Below are positions 39,455-47,126 of a stretch of 64,000 bases of DNA, piece by piece (position 1 is the stretch's first letter; every line of letters starts with the position of its first letter). Origin of the DNA: JAHEFU01 sp020440645 (GTDB lineage Bacteria; 4484-113; JAFGCY01); NCBI GenBank assembly GCA_020440645.1, contig JAGRNR010000006.1:42640-106639 (forward strand), in the 5' to 3' direction. The notes below the pieces were generated by a model. It worked only from the letters and a program-made list of their open reading frames with translations. It was not told the origin of the DNA and did not search any database. A program made the position numbers and the translations under genes.

Positions 39455-39483
39455 GGGGGTCACCGCCCGGTGGCCCCCTTTTT
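39455..39483 (+). terminator. Strong Rho-independent terminator
   Basis: A 10-bp stem GGGGGTCACC/GGTGGCCCCC (39455-39464 and 39469-39478, one T-G pair) with a GCCC loop, followed by TTTTT. Confidence 0.93.
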
Positions 39484-39615
39484 GATTTGCCATCTCGTGC
39501 AAGCACTCAATGGTCTGGCGCTGCGGCTGCGCATTCGCGCATCCGGGTCGCGTTGAAGTTACGTGCTGAGCCGCAGGCGAAGTCACGCCGCAGGCGTGAT
39601 CGCGCTGAAGTTGAA

Positions 39616-39765
39616 GGAGGCCAGATGTAAGTCTGGCAAGGGAAACCCAGCCTGAGCCATACAACGGAGGTACTGCGAAGCTGTACCATCGGAGGCGCTG
39701 CGAAGCTGCGCCATTGGAGGCCAAGCTGTATGCTTGGCTTCTGCCAGGCAAACTGCCTGGCCTCC
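39616..39765. repeat. Array of GGAGG-led palindromic repeats
   Basis: Units starting with GGAGG at 39616, 39666, 39691 and 39716; the last three are spaced exactly 25 bp. The 39666 and 39691 units read GGAGG-(TA or CG)CTGCGAAGCTG(TA or CG)-CCAT. The 39716-39765 unit is a 50-bp palindrome holding hairpins CCAAGC/GCTTGG and GCCAGGC/GCCTGGC between GGAGG and CCTCC. Related copies are at 43207-43288 and 45307-45328. The gene-free stretch 39412-39808 has no other recognisable content besides the terminator. Confidence 0.8.
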
Positions 39766-39808
39766 ATACAAGGTCTTGCGCCGGGGCATGCGCTACCAGC
39801 GGGTCGCG

Positions 39809-41188
39809 CTACTGGATTGAGTGTAGTGGACTTACATAAGGCAGACCGTTTATGTCAAACCCGTAAATGATGTAGTCATCCTGCGAACTGTTGATGCGTA
39901 CGATTGCAAAACCTTCATCAAGATCCAGGTCAATCAACTGCGGCGAGTAGACATAGGCGGGAAGTTTGGCGATGTAGGACCTGTCATCGTCAGTCTGGAT
40001 GCAGAGGTGGCTGAGGTTGTCAAAATAATCCCTCAGCACAGGAATGTTCTGATAGCCGGAATAGTCATTCTCCCAATCTTGCAGTCCCCGCAACCAGCGC
40101 AGTATCCTGCCGGAGGTCAGAGTGTCGGAGTAGCGCAGGTTGCCCGGAGTGCAGGTGTAGACAAGTTCACCGGTTACTGTGGTGGCCCAGGCAGGATTGG
40201 AATGGGGGTCCAGCCCGATTTTGCTGAGTTGCACATCATTGTTCGCCGCCTGGAAATTGAAGAAGTAGTAGTCTGCGAGGTGCATTGCCAGTCCCGGTGC
40301 GGTTTCGCCCAGCTCTTCCAGTGATTCCCGCAGGAATCGCAGTTTCTGATCGGAGTTTTCACTTGGTGATTCACCCTCACGGATGAGATTGCCATTTTCA
40401 TCGAATAGAAACCAGCATGTTGTCTTCTCATACTCGGGTTTCCCGGCAGGCCTGTATGTGGTCCTTGCCAGAAACAGCCTGTCACCGATGGATTCAATGC
40501 CAAAATTGACTGAATAAATGACTGTTTCCGGGAAATGCTCACTGCCTGGATCAATCACCTTTGTTCCATCCGGCGTAGTAATGGCAATGCCGATTTCCTC
40601 TTCATTCTCGTTCTCGGTCGGCCTGTTCAGCATGTATACAAGGTTTCCATTCCGCATGAGAAGCGGTCTGTCAACATCATGTGCGTCCTGGTGAAGTCCG
40701 TATTCAACTGGATCTGCAAGTGAGGAGTCATACAGCCAGATATGTTCGTCAGCATCCCTCACCATGATTGAGTTCCCGTTCACAATGAGGTTTCCGAACC
40801 TGCGGGGCTCACCGAATCCCGGGACTATGGTGGAGCGGGTGAACTGACCGTCGGTGTCCATCCATTTCAGTTCCCCGTCATTCATCAGAAACAGGAGACC
40901 AGGTTCAGTTGTCCTCGAAATTCCTGCAGTGGTCTCAAGCGTGATATCCGGGAGGTGAAGCCGTTCGCGGCCATGGCGATCCCAGATATGCATGCCACTT
41001 TCACTGCCGAACCAGACTAAGCGAGCGTTGCCGATCAACGTGCAGTTGTAAACATCTTCTCCGGTCGCTTCTTTGGTGATTCGCCAGCTTTCCCCCAGTT
41101 TCAGTTCATGCATCTGACCCGCATGGGCATGGGGTGACGGAGTTGCCAGCAGCAGTGCGAGCATAGACGCTTTTAGGACACTTTTCAT
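39809..41188 (-). CDS. Secreted beta-propeller-like protein, atypical composition
   Basis: A 459-residue protein with signal peptide (MKSVLKASMLALLLATPSPHAHA). ATG at 41188 is preceded by an AGAGGGGG site. The mature chain shows repeated blade-like strands (LVWFGSESGMHIWDRHGRERL, LLFLMNDGELKWMDTDGQF, IMVRDADEHIWLYDSS) typical of WD/PQQ/kelch-type propellers, then a less regular C-terminal half with LQDWENDYSGYQNIPVLRDYF. Its base composition is visibly less GC-rich than neighbouring genes, and it sits between repeat arrays (39616 and 41404), so acquisition by transfer is plausible. Function unknown. Confidence 0.7.
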   Translation of the reverse strand: MKSVLKASMLALLLATPSPHAHAGQMHELKLGESWRITKEATGEDVYNCTLIGNARLVWFGSESGMHIWDRHGRERLHLPDITLETTAGISRTTEPGLLFLMNDGELKWMDTDGQFTRSTIVPGFGEPRRFGNLIVNGNSIMVRDADEHIWLYDSSLADPVEYGLHQDAHDVDRPLLMRNGNLVYMLNRPTENENEEEIGIAITTPDGTKVIDPGSEHFPETVIYSVNFGIESIGDRLFLARTTYRPAGKPEYEKTTCWFLFDENGNLIREGESPSENSDQKLRFLRESLEELGETAPGLAMHLADYYFFNFQAANNDVQLSKIGLDPHSNPAWATTVTGELVYTCTPGNLRYSDTLTSGRILRWLRGLQDWENDYSGYQNIPVLRDYFDNLSHLCIQTDDDRSYIAKLPAYVYSPQLIDLDLDEGFAIVRINSSQDDYIIYGFDINGLPYVSPLHSIQ

Positions 41189-41403
41189 CACTCAGTCCCC
41201 CTCTAGGGTTTCAACTTTGTACTGGCCGAAGGGAGTAACGCCAGTAATTCGATCCTATTGTTAACTATGGCAAAGGAACTGCCATTTCGAGCAAAGATGA
41301 GTCACTAAGATCTAAGAACCAGCAACTTCCCCCACTAATCATACTATTCAAACTATCCAGACTGCTCCCGCCTTTCCATTGTGCGCAGGCAAGCTGCGCA
41401 CCT

Positions 41404-41555
41404 CCCATCCCCCATCCCTCATCCCGCATTTGCGCAGCTATGTCACGCTGACGCGTTCCTGCGCTACGCTCTCCCTTCTGCCCACTCACCACTGCCCACT
41501 GATTACTGATTACTCTTCACTGATCCCCAGTCCCAGTTCCCAGTTCCCTGTTTTC
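41404..41555. repeat. Degenerate heptamer repeat arrays
   Basis: Four units at 41404-41431 (CCCATCC, CCCATCC, CTCATCC, CGCATTT) and eleven at 41479-41555 (TGCCCAC, TCACCAC, TGCCCAC, TGATTAC, TGATTAC, TCTTCAC, TGATCCC, CAGTCCC, AGTTCCC, AGTTCCC, TGTTTTC). All keep the period of 7. The rest of the gene-free stretch 41192-41586 is AT-richer and holds no gene that I can support. Confidence 0.85.
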
Positions 41556-41586
41556 TCCCCCCAGCCGTTACCATTTCCCCGTCTCC

Positions 41587-42231
41587 ATGCTCTTAGTGGG
41601 CGTGACGGCGGTTGAACCAATGGAAGCACAGGGAATGCCCGGCAGGGAACAGAGCCAGACGGCGGCGGCGGACAGGCAGTCCGCGCACAGCGCTGCGGCG
41701 ACCGACCCGCTGGACGCCCGCGAAGCGCGCTTCATGCGCCTCGTGACCGAGCAGGTGCACCAGCGCGCCTGGCGCTACTGCCTCAGGCTCTGCCCAAGGC
41801 GCGAGGACAGTGAGGACCTGCTGCAGGAATCGCTGACGCAGGCCTTTCGCAAGCTGGACCAGCTGCGCGAGGACGAGCTCGTGTCCGCCTGGCTGATGTC
41901 AATCATCCGTCGCCGCTACATCCGCCACTGGCAGCGCGAGCAGTCGCGCCCGCCGCAGGCGGATGAACTGCCGGACATCGCCACGGATGGCAACGTGGAT
42001 CCGTTCGCCGATCAGGTCAGGGCGGCCCTCGCCCAGTTACCCCAGCCGCAGCGTGAACTGCTTGAGCTCTACTACATTGAGGGTCTCGACATGCAGGAAT
42101 GCGGCACGGTACTGGGCATCGGGCCCCGGGTCGTGAAGCAGCGGCTCTACCGCGCGCGCCAGGCGATGCGCCGCTTGTATTCTCCCCAGCTGGAGCGGGG
42201 CAGCGATTCCCGTTCCCAAGGGGGCAGGTAA
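41587..42231 (+). CDS. ECF-type RNA polymerase sigma factor (pair 1)
   Basis: A 214-residue sigma-70 family ECF factor. Region 2 at about residues 50-118: RAWRYCLRLCPRREDSEDLLQESLTQAFRKLDQL then SAWLMSIIRRRYIRHWQRE. Region 4 at about 140-195: LAQLPQPQRELLELYYIEGLDMQECGTVLGIGPRVVKQRLYRARQAMRRL. The start is uncertain (ATG 41587 or 41620; the first ~45 residues are not part of the family). It overlaps the next gene by 1 nt (TAATG), which encodes a membrane protein with anti-sigma-like layout. Pair 2 at 43445 repeats the arrangement. Confidence 0.9.
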   Translation: MLLVGVTAVEPMEAQGMPGREQSQTAAADRQSAHSAAATDPLDAREARFMRLVTEQVHQRAWRYCLRLCPRREDSEDLLQESLTQAFRKLDQLREDELVSAWLMSIIRRRYIRHWQREQSRPPQADELPDIATDGNVDPFADQVRAALAQLPQPQRELLELYYIEGLDMQECGTVLGIGPRVVKQRLYRARQAMRRLYSPQLERGSDSRSQGGR

Positions 42232-43205
42232 TGAACAACACATTGAGAGACAGGATTCTCGCCGAACGCATCACGGAGCTCAGCCAGCTCAGTGAGGCCG
42301 AGCAGGCGCTGGCGCAGGCCGATGCCGGGCTTAGGGAGCTGCTCGCGGAGAACCGCGCGCTGGCTGCGATGCTGGCAACGGATGTACAGGCGCCGCAGCG
42401 CGGGCCGATGCTGGCAGCAGCGGTGCGTGAGGGCAGGGAATCCGACAAGGAGCACAGGATGACGATCTTCCAGAGAATGTTCGCCGGACGCAGTCCGCTG
42501 GCCCAGGCCGGCCTCGCCGTGATGCTCATGGCCGTGTTCAGCGCAGCCTACATGGGATTCATGGCATTCAGCAGCAAGCCCGCCTGGAGCATGACCACCG
42601 GCAACGTGCTGGAGTACACCCTGCAGGGTGTCAGCCATGAGGATGACCTGCAGCCCCTGCTGGACACCTACATCGCCAAGGTGAAGGAAGCCAAGCTGGA
42701 GCTCTATGGCGACAGTGCCACCGAGAAGAAGACCGTGCAGATCAGCGTAAACATTGACGCCCACCGTGACGGCCCGGATGCCGAGGAAATCAAGGTTGCC
42801 TCGCTGGTGATCAGCCTGACCGAGGACGATCCCGAGCTGCTGGCGATGATCCAGCAGAAGGTTGCCGAGATCCCCGGTTCGCCGGTTGCCACCGTGCGTG
42901 ATGCGGTCTGGTTCTTCGGCCCCGAGGGCCCGGGCCAGGGTGGGATGCGCTTCGAGGTTGACGGCAAGCTGTTCAACTTCCCGCCGGACGCAACTGCGGA
43001 GCAGGTCGAAAGCCAGATCCGCGAGTGGCTTGCCCAGGAGAAGCCGGGCGAGGACTGGGTGGTGGACATCACCATCGAGCGCGACCAGGATGGCGAGGGC
43101 CGTGAGCGGGTGCGTGTCGAGGCCAAGATCCACCCTGCCGGTGAGGAGGAGGAATCCGCCAGCGCCGAGGCCACCGCGCCGGCCCACCCGCCGGTGCAGC
43201 GCTAG
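42231..43205 (+). CDS. Putative membrane anti-sigma factor (pair 1)
   Basis: A 324-residue membrane protein coupled to the ECF sigma gene. Residues ~1-85 are cytoplasmic and helical (RDRILAERITELSQLSEAEQALAQADAGLRELLAENRAL), with no zinc-binding His-x3-Cys-x2-Cys motif of classical ZAS anti-sigma factors. A transmembrane helix lies at about 86-112 (LAQAGLAVMLMAVFSAAYMGFMAF); the remaining ~210 residues form an extracytoplasmic alpha/beta domain with a Glu/Ala-rich end. The product of 44000-45307 has the same N-terminal pattern and topology. Anti-sigma function is inferred from position, topology and pairing. Confidence 0.7.
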   Translation: MNNTLRDRILAERITELSQLSEAEQALAQADAGLRELLAENRALAAMLATDVQAPQRGPMLAAAVREGRESDKEHRMTIFQRMFAGRSPLAQAGLAVMLMAVFSAAYMGFMAFSSKPAWSMTTGNVLEYTLQGVSHEDDLQPLLDTYIAKVKEAKLELYGDSATEKKTVQISVNIDAHRDGPDAEEIKVASLVISLTEDDPELLAMIQQKVAEIPGSPVATVRDAVWFFGPEGPGQGGMRFEVDGKLFNFPPDATAEQVESQIREWLAQEKPGEDWVVDITIERDQDGEGRERVRVEAKIHPAGEEEESASAEATAPAHPPVQR

Positions 43206-43206
43206 G

Positions 43207-43288
43207 CCGGAGGTGCGGCGCAAGTCGCACAACCATACGGAGGCCAAGCCGTTGGCTTGGCGAGTGCCAGGCTTACAGCCTGGCCTCC
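43207..43288. repeat. GGAGG-led palindromic repeats after anti-sigma gene 1
   Basis: A unit GGAGGTGCGGCGCAAGTCGC at 43208 (related to the 39666 units), then a 50-bp palindrome at 43239-43288 with CCAAGCC/GGCTTGG and GCCAGGC/GCCTGGC hairpins between GGAGG and CCTCC. It has the same length and layout as 39716-39765. It starts directly after the stop codon at 43205. Confidence 0.8.
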
Positions 43289-43432
43289 GACAGTGAACAG
43301 GTTTCGGGATGAGAGCGGGGTCGCCACGGCGGCCCCGTTTTGCTTTTCTTCCATAACATCACACATCCTGCATTTCTCACCACTTCATTACATTGAGATG
43401 AACTGCCCCTCCCGCGAAACGAAAGCCCCGGT

Positions 43433-43438
43433 TAGGAT
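43433..43438 (+). promoter_or_regulatory. -10 element for leaderless sigma gene 2
   Basis: TAGGAT, then 6 nt (GTCTAT), then ATG 43445. No Shine-Dalgarno sequence. Confidence 0.5.
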
Positions 43439-43444
43439 GTCTAT

Positions 43445-43996
43445 ATGCCCAGGATGAGGGATCCACAGCGGCAGGAGCTGTTCGAGCAGCTCCTGACACA
43501 GGACGTGTATCGCGCTGCCTGGAACTACAGCTGGCGGCTGTGCAACAGGCGCGAGGATGCGGAGGACCTCCTGCAGGAGGCGCTTGTGCACGCGCTGCGG
43601 AAGCTCGACCAGCTCAAGGACATGGCCATGTTCAAGAGCTGGCTCCTGTCCATCGTCCGGACACGCTTCCTGAACGGGCTGCGGGCCCAGAAGGCCCGGC
43701 CACAGACCGTGGAAGAAATGCCGCACATCGGCGGAGAGGACGGGCCCGGCACCGGCGGGCTGTCCCCCGAGCTGCTGACGGCGATGCTGAAGCTGCCGGA
43801 GAACCAGCGGGAGATCCTGGAGATGTATTACATGGATGGCCTGAGCATGGAGGAGACCGGCGAGGTGCTGGGTATCGCATCATCAGTGGTGCGCCAGCGG
43901 CTGTTCCGGGCCAGACGGGCGATCCGCAGGCTGCTGCTTGATGCTGTAGGGGCCAGGCAGGGCGAGAAGATGGCCAGGACAAGGCTAGGCGAGTAA
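43445..43996 (+). CDS. ECF-type RNA polymerase sigma factor (pair 2)
   Basis: A 183-residue ECF sigma factor, paralogous to the one at 41587. Region 2: RAAWNYSWRLCNRREDAEDLLQEALVHALRKLDQLKDMAMFKSWLLSIVRTRFLN. Region 4: LKLPENQREILEMYYMDGLSMEETGEVLGIASSVVRQRLFRARRAIRRLL. Its N-terminus lacks the 45-residue leader of the first sigma. The two are most alike in the region 2 helix (RREDxEDLLQEx) and the helix-turn-helix. Its anti-sigma candidate starts 3 nt after the stop. The gene seems to have its own leaderless promoter. Confidence 0.9.
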   Translation: MPRMRDPQRQELFEQLLTQDVYRAAWNYSWRLCNRREDAEDLLQEALVHALRKLDQLKDMAMFKSWLLSIVRTRFLNGLRAQKARPQTVEEMPHIGGEDGPGTGGLSPELLTAMLKLPENQREILEMYYMDGLSMEETGEVLGIASSVVRQRLFRARRAIRRLLLDAVGARQGEKMARTRLGE

Positions 43997-43999
43997 GAA

Positions 44000-45307
44000 A
44001 TGGAACTATTCGACAAGATAGTCACGCAACGGATCACCCAGCTCGGGCAGCTCAGTGAGGCTGAGCGTGCCGCGGTGCTGGCCGATCCCGAGCTGGCACA
44101 GCTGATTGAGCACAATGCCGAACTGACTGGCGCTTCGGCCAGTATGCCGCTGCCGCCGGAGATGTCGGCGATGCTGCACCGTGTCCGGCTGGCGGAGAGC
44201 ATCTCACGCCCGCCGGCGAAGGTCGGCTGGCTGGAGCAGATCTTCGGCCAGGGCTGGCAGTACAAGTCCGTCGGCAGCCTGGCAGCCGTCGCCGTGGCGA
44301 TCGCCGCGCTGTACGCCGTGCCGAGCATGCTGTCCGGCAACAGGCTGCCCCAGCAGAACCAGAATGGCAACAATGTGATCAGTGCCGCCGAGCAGCAGCG
44401 CCTGCTGGCAGGCAGCAGTGTCGGTACCTGGCTGGAGTACAGCGTCGGTGACGACCTGTCGGAGCCTGAGCGTGAGCTGCTGCATGAGAAGCTGCAGTTG
44501 GCGGTGGCTGACAACAGCAGTGACATTGAGCAGGAGCCGGTGGTGCGCCTGCTGGCCGATGGCAGCGCATACAGCGTTTACGTCCCGGCGCTGGCCAGTG
44601 ACGACAGCCGGATTGACGCGATTGACAACAGCATCCGCCGCGTCGAGCGCTTCAGCCTGGAGCGCCGCAGCAACCGCCTGTTCGTTGAAGGGGCAAACCC
44701 CGGTGGCGACATCCGTGTGATCCGCAGTGGCAACTCCGACATTGCGTTCCCGACCGGCCTGAGCGACCAGCAGCTGGTAGGCGTGCTGGAGGCGGTGGCC
44801 CCGGCCCTGCCGCAGTCCGGCCTGCCGAGCGACCCGCAGGGCATCAGCACGATCGTGCATGAGGGCTTCCGCAGCGCCGGCTATGACGGCAGCTGGCTTG
44901 ACATGCCGGATACCCGGAGTGGTACCTATGCCAACGCCCAGCCCGGCATCAGCGAACAGGACATCCGTGCCGTCAATGACTTTGAGAAGCTGGAGCTGCG
45001 CCTCGGCCAGCGCCTGGAACACAGCCTCGAACTGTACCAGCTCAGTGATGAGCAGATCGAGCAGTACCGCAGCGACCTGCAGCACGAACTGGAGCTGCAC
45101 CTGCTGCTGCCCAGCAACTGGGACGGGATGGAGCGCAGCGAGTTGGACGGCTTCGTCTATGCCCGGATGTTGATGCAGTGCCGCTCGCTCGGGATCGACA
45201 CCATCGAGTTCAAGCGCGACCGGATCAGCGTCAGTGTCAACGACGAACCGGCCGACAGCGAGGAGCTGCCCGCCGACCCTCAGCGCATGCTGGTTGAGCT
45301 GAAGTAG
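44000..45307 (+). CDS. Putative membrane anti-sigma factor (pair 2)
   Basis: A 435-residue membrane protein. Residues 1-85 carry the same pattern as the pair 1 protein (FDKIVTQRITQLGQLSEAERAAVLADPELAQLIEHNAEL), the membrane helix lies at about 89-111 (VGSLAAVAVAIAALYAVPSML), and the ~320-residue outer part is alpha/beta with no recognised domain and several long charged helices (ELLHEKLQLAVAD, RLEHSLELYQLSDEQIEQYRSDLQHELELHL). It lacks a zinc-binding anti-sigma motif. Spacing of 3 nt to the sigma gene and identical topology to pair 1 support a sensor/anti-sigma role. What it senses is unknown. Confidence 0.7.
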   Translation: MELFDKIVTQRITQLGQLSEAERAAVLADPELAQLIEHNAELTGASASMPLPPEMSAMLHRVRLAESISRPPAKVGWLEQIFGQGWQYKSVGSLAAVAVAIAALYAVPSMLSGNRLPQQNQNGNNVISAAEQQRLLAGSSVGTWLEYSVGDDLSEPERELLHEKLQLAVADNSSDIEQEPVVRLLADGSAYSVYVPALASDDSRIDAIDNSIRRVERFSLERRSNRLFVEGANPGGDIRVIRSGNSDIAFPTGLSDQQLVGVLEAVAPALPQSGLPSDPQGISTIVHEGFRSAGYDGSWLDMPDTRSGTYANAQPGISEQDIRAVNDFEKLELRLGQRLEHSLELYQLSDEQIEQYRSDLQHELELHLLLPSNWDGMERSELDGFVYARMLMQCRSLGIDTIEFKRDRISVSVNDEPADSEELPADPQRMLVELK

Positions 45308-45329
45308 GAGGTCAGCTGTAAAGCTGACA

Positions 45330-45480
45330 ACAAGGCCGATGGGCTCTGGTTTGGGGCCTGCTCCCGTGACATCTCGGGTATGGCAACACCGGCCGCAGGG
45401 CACTGTCTGCGGGCCTGCCAATGTGACGAAGTACTAACAGTGCTTCCCTGCGAGGCCCCAGACCAGTGGCCCCATCCCTG
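45330..45480 (+). ncRNA. Candidate structured RNA with 6S-like architecture
   Basis: A closing helix joins 45338-45343 with 45471-45476 (6 bp) and 45346-45359 with 45453-45466 (14 consecutive pairs, one G-U). It encloses a large internal loop (5' side with a small CCCG/CGGG hairpin at 45363-45378; 3' side 45421-45452) and an apical hairpin 45381-45420 (TGGCA/TGCCA, GGCCGCAG/CTGCGgGCC). A promoter candidate TTGAGC-17-TGTAAA (45294-45322) would start it near 45330. Long helix, central bubble and apical stem resemble 6S RNA; strand and identity are not proven. Confidence 0.42.
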
Positions 45481-45542
45481 ATTTACGATAAGCCGCCCTG
45501 CCATCCGGTACTACCGGGCATCATATACCCCCGGAGGTATGT

Positions 45543-46242
45543 CATGCGGATTCGCAGGGCAGCGCACAGGGGCCATGCCGACCACGGCTGGCTGAAGACC
45601 TGGCATACATTCTCGTTCGCCTCCTACCACGACCCGCAGTGGGTGCAGCATGGGGGCCTGCGTGTGCTCAATGACGACCTGATCGCCCCGCACAGCGGCT
45701 TCCCGACCCATCCGCACCACGAGATGGAGATCATCACCTACCCGGTGGCGGGTGAGTTGACCCATACTGACAGCATGGGCCACAGCCAGAAGATCCGTCC
45801 GGGCGAGGTGCAGGTGATGAGCGCCGGCACCGGGCTGACGCACGGCGAATTCAACCGCGGCGACGCAACCGCGCGCATCATCCAGAGCTGGGTAATCCCC
45901 AATGAGCGCGGGCTCAGGCCGCGCTACAGCCAGAAGCAGTTCGACCCGGCCGGGCGTGTCAACCGCCTGCGCCCGCTGGTCAGTGGCGACGGCCGCGAAG
46001 GCACGCTGGTGATCGGAGCGGATGCATTGCTCAGTGAGTCCCTGCTGGAGCCGGGGCACAGCCTTGATGTGAAGCTCGGTTCCGGCCGGCTGGGCTGGCT
46101 GCAGATTGTCAACGGAATGCTCACTGCCAATGGTGAGGCGCTTGCTGCTGGCGACGGACTGGCATTGTCAGCCGGGGAAACGCTGGAACTTGCGGCCCAT
46201 GAGGCGGATGCGCAGCTGCTGTTCTTCGAACTGGCGGCCTAG
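45543..46242 (+). CDS. Pirin-family protein (YhhW-like)
   Basis: A 232-residue bicupin of the pirin/quercetin 2,3-dioxygenase-like family. N-terminal cupin with metal ligands: RGHADHGWLKTWHTFSFASYHDP, GFPTHPHHEMEIITYPVAGELTHTDSMGH, IRPGEVQVMSAGTGLTHGEFN, which supply three His and one Glu. The C-terminal half lacks ligands, as in YhhW. ATG 45543 lies 7 nt after GGAGG (45531-45535). Enzyme activity in this family is often quercetinase in vitro, with an uncertain cellular role. Monocistronic, following the structured RNA candidate. Confidence 0.9.
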
Positions 46243-46271
46243 GAGAGTGAATTGTCGGCGGTCCGTCCGGA

Positions 46272-46607
46272 TCAGTTCGGGCGGATCGCCTCTTCCAGTG
46301 TGCCGTAGCTGGGCAGGATCGCCTCGAGGTGGATGCGGTGCAGGGCGTTGACAATCCCGGGGTGCGGATTGACCAGGCGCAGGTAGCCGCCTTCATCCAT
46401 CAGCTGGCGGGCCTTGCTGACAAGCGCACCGAAGGCGGCGGAGTCGATCATCGGCACCCGCTCGGCATTCAGCGCCACGCGCGTGATCTGGTAGCTCCGC
46501 CGCGACTGGTCGATCTCGTTGACAACCTGGCCCACATTGAAGAAGGTGATGTCGCCCACGACTTCCAGCATCAGCAGGTCACCATCAACTCTTGCACTCA
46601 TCTCCAT
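46272..46607 (-). CDS. STAS-domain protein 2
   Basis: A 111-residue single STAS domain, the fold of anti-sigma-factor antagonists such as SpoIIAA. The phosphorylatable Ser candidate is in VPMIDSAAFGALV, in the loop that in SpoIIAA reads MDSSGL. Start ATG at 46607 gives MEMSARVDGD and avoids overlap with the gene upstream; a longer frame to 46658 is open. It follows the paralogous STAS gene by 16 nt on the minus strand. The pair may act as antagonists in a partner-switching system, but no kinase or phosphatase lies nearby. Confidence 0.8.
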   Translation of the reverse strand: MEMSARVDGDLLMLEVVGDITFFNVGQVVNEIDQSRRSYQITRVALNAERVPMIDSAAFGALVSKARQLMDEGGYLRLVNPHPGIVNALHRIHLEAILPSYGTLEEAIRPN

Positions 46608-46623
46608 CGCGCCTATCACCGCT

Positions 46624-47010
46624 TTAATGTTCCATCGCCCGCTGTCCCCTGCCACCATTCAGCGGGCGCAGTGGCAGGCTGTCCTCATTGGCTTCCGCCA
46701 GTGAATCGTAAACACGCAGGGTCTCGTCAAGGTGCAGCTGCTGCAGGGCGCTGAGGATGTGCTGGCGCAGGCCGACGAAGCAGATCCGGCCACCCTCCTC
46801 AAGCAGTCCCGCATGGGTCTTGAGCAGCAGGCCGAAGGCCGCCGAGTCGATCAGGCTGACGTCATCGCCATACAACACAACCTGTCGCGCGGATTGTTCG
46901 CTCCAGGCCCGGTTGATGCCTTCCACCAGGCGCGAGACGTTGAACATCGTGAGGTCGCCACTGATCCGGAACAGCAGGCTGCTGCCGGCTGATTCATAGC
47001 TGTAGTTCAT
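46624..47010 (-). CDS. STAS-domain protein 1
   Basis: A 128-residue STAS-domain protein with an added ~20-residue polar C-terminal tail (LPLRPLNGGRGQRAMEH). The core has FRISGDLTMFNVSRLVEGINRA, the Ser loop VSLIDSAAFGLLLKTHAGLLEEGG and a closing helix. It is a paralog of the next gene downstream (46272-46607): both keep IDSAAFG and (L/M)(E/D)EGG. The tandem duplication suggests two forms of one regulator. Confidence 0.8.
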   Translation of the reverse strand: MNYSYESAGSSLLFRISGDLTMFNVSRLVEGINRAWSEQSARQVVLYGDDVSLIDSAAFGLLLKTHAGLLEEGGRICFVGLRQHILSALQQLHLDETLRVYDSLAEANEDSLPLRPLNGGRGQRAMEH

Positions 47011-47106
47011 GCTTCAACTTCTAGTAATCCGGAGATATCCGGATTTGGTCTGACTGCTAAAGCTTACAGGAATGGACCAGCCGTCGTGGCCATTAAATAT
47101 AGTTAT

Positions 47107-47126
47107 ATGGTTAAATCCCGGTTAAC
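47107..47126. repeat. 20-bp repeat, exact copy of 30079-30098
   Basis: ATGGTTAAATCCCGGTTAAC; here it overlaps the stop codon (minus-strand TAA at 47124-47122) of the HMA-domain lipoprotein, in the opposite orientation relative to the gene compared with the copy at 30079. Confidence 0.7.

Noticed and set aside
39666..39720. Regular 25-bp repeat spacing considered as a CRISPR array
   Set aside because: The units are contiguous palindromes without unique spacers, and no cas genes are near.
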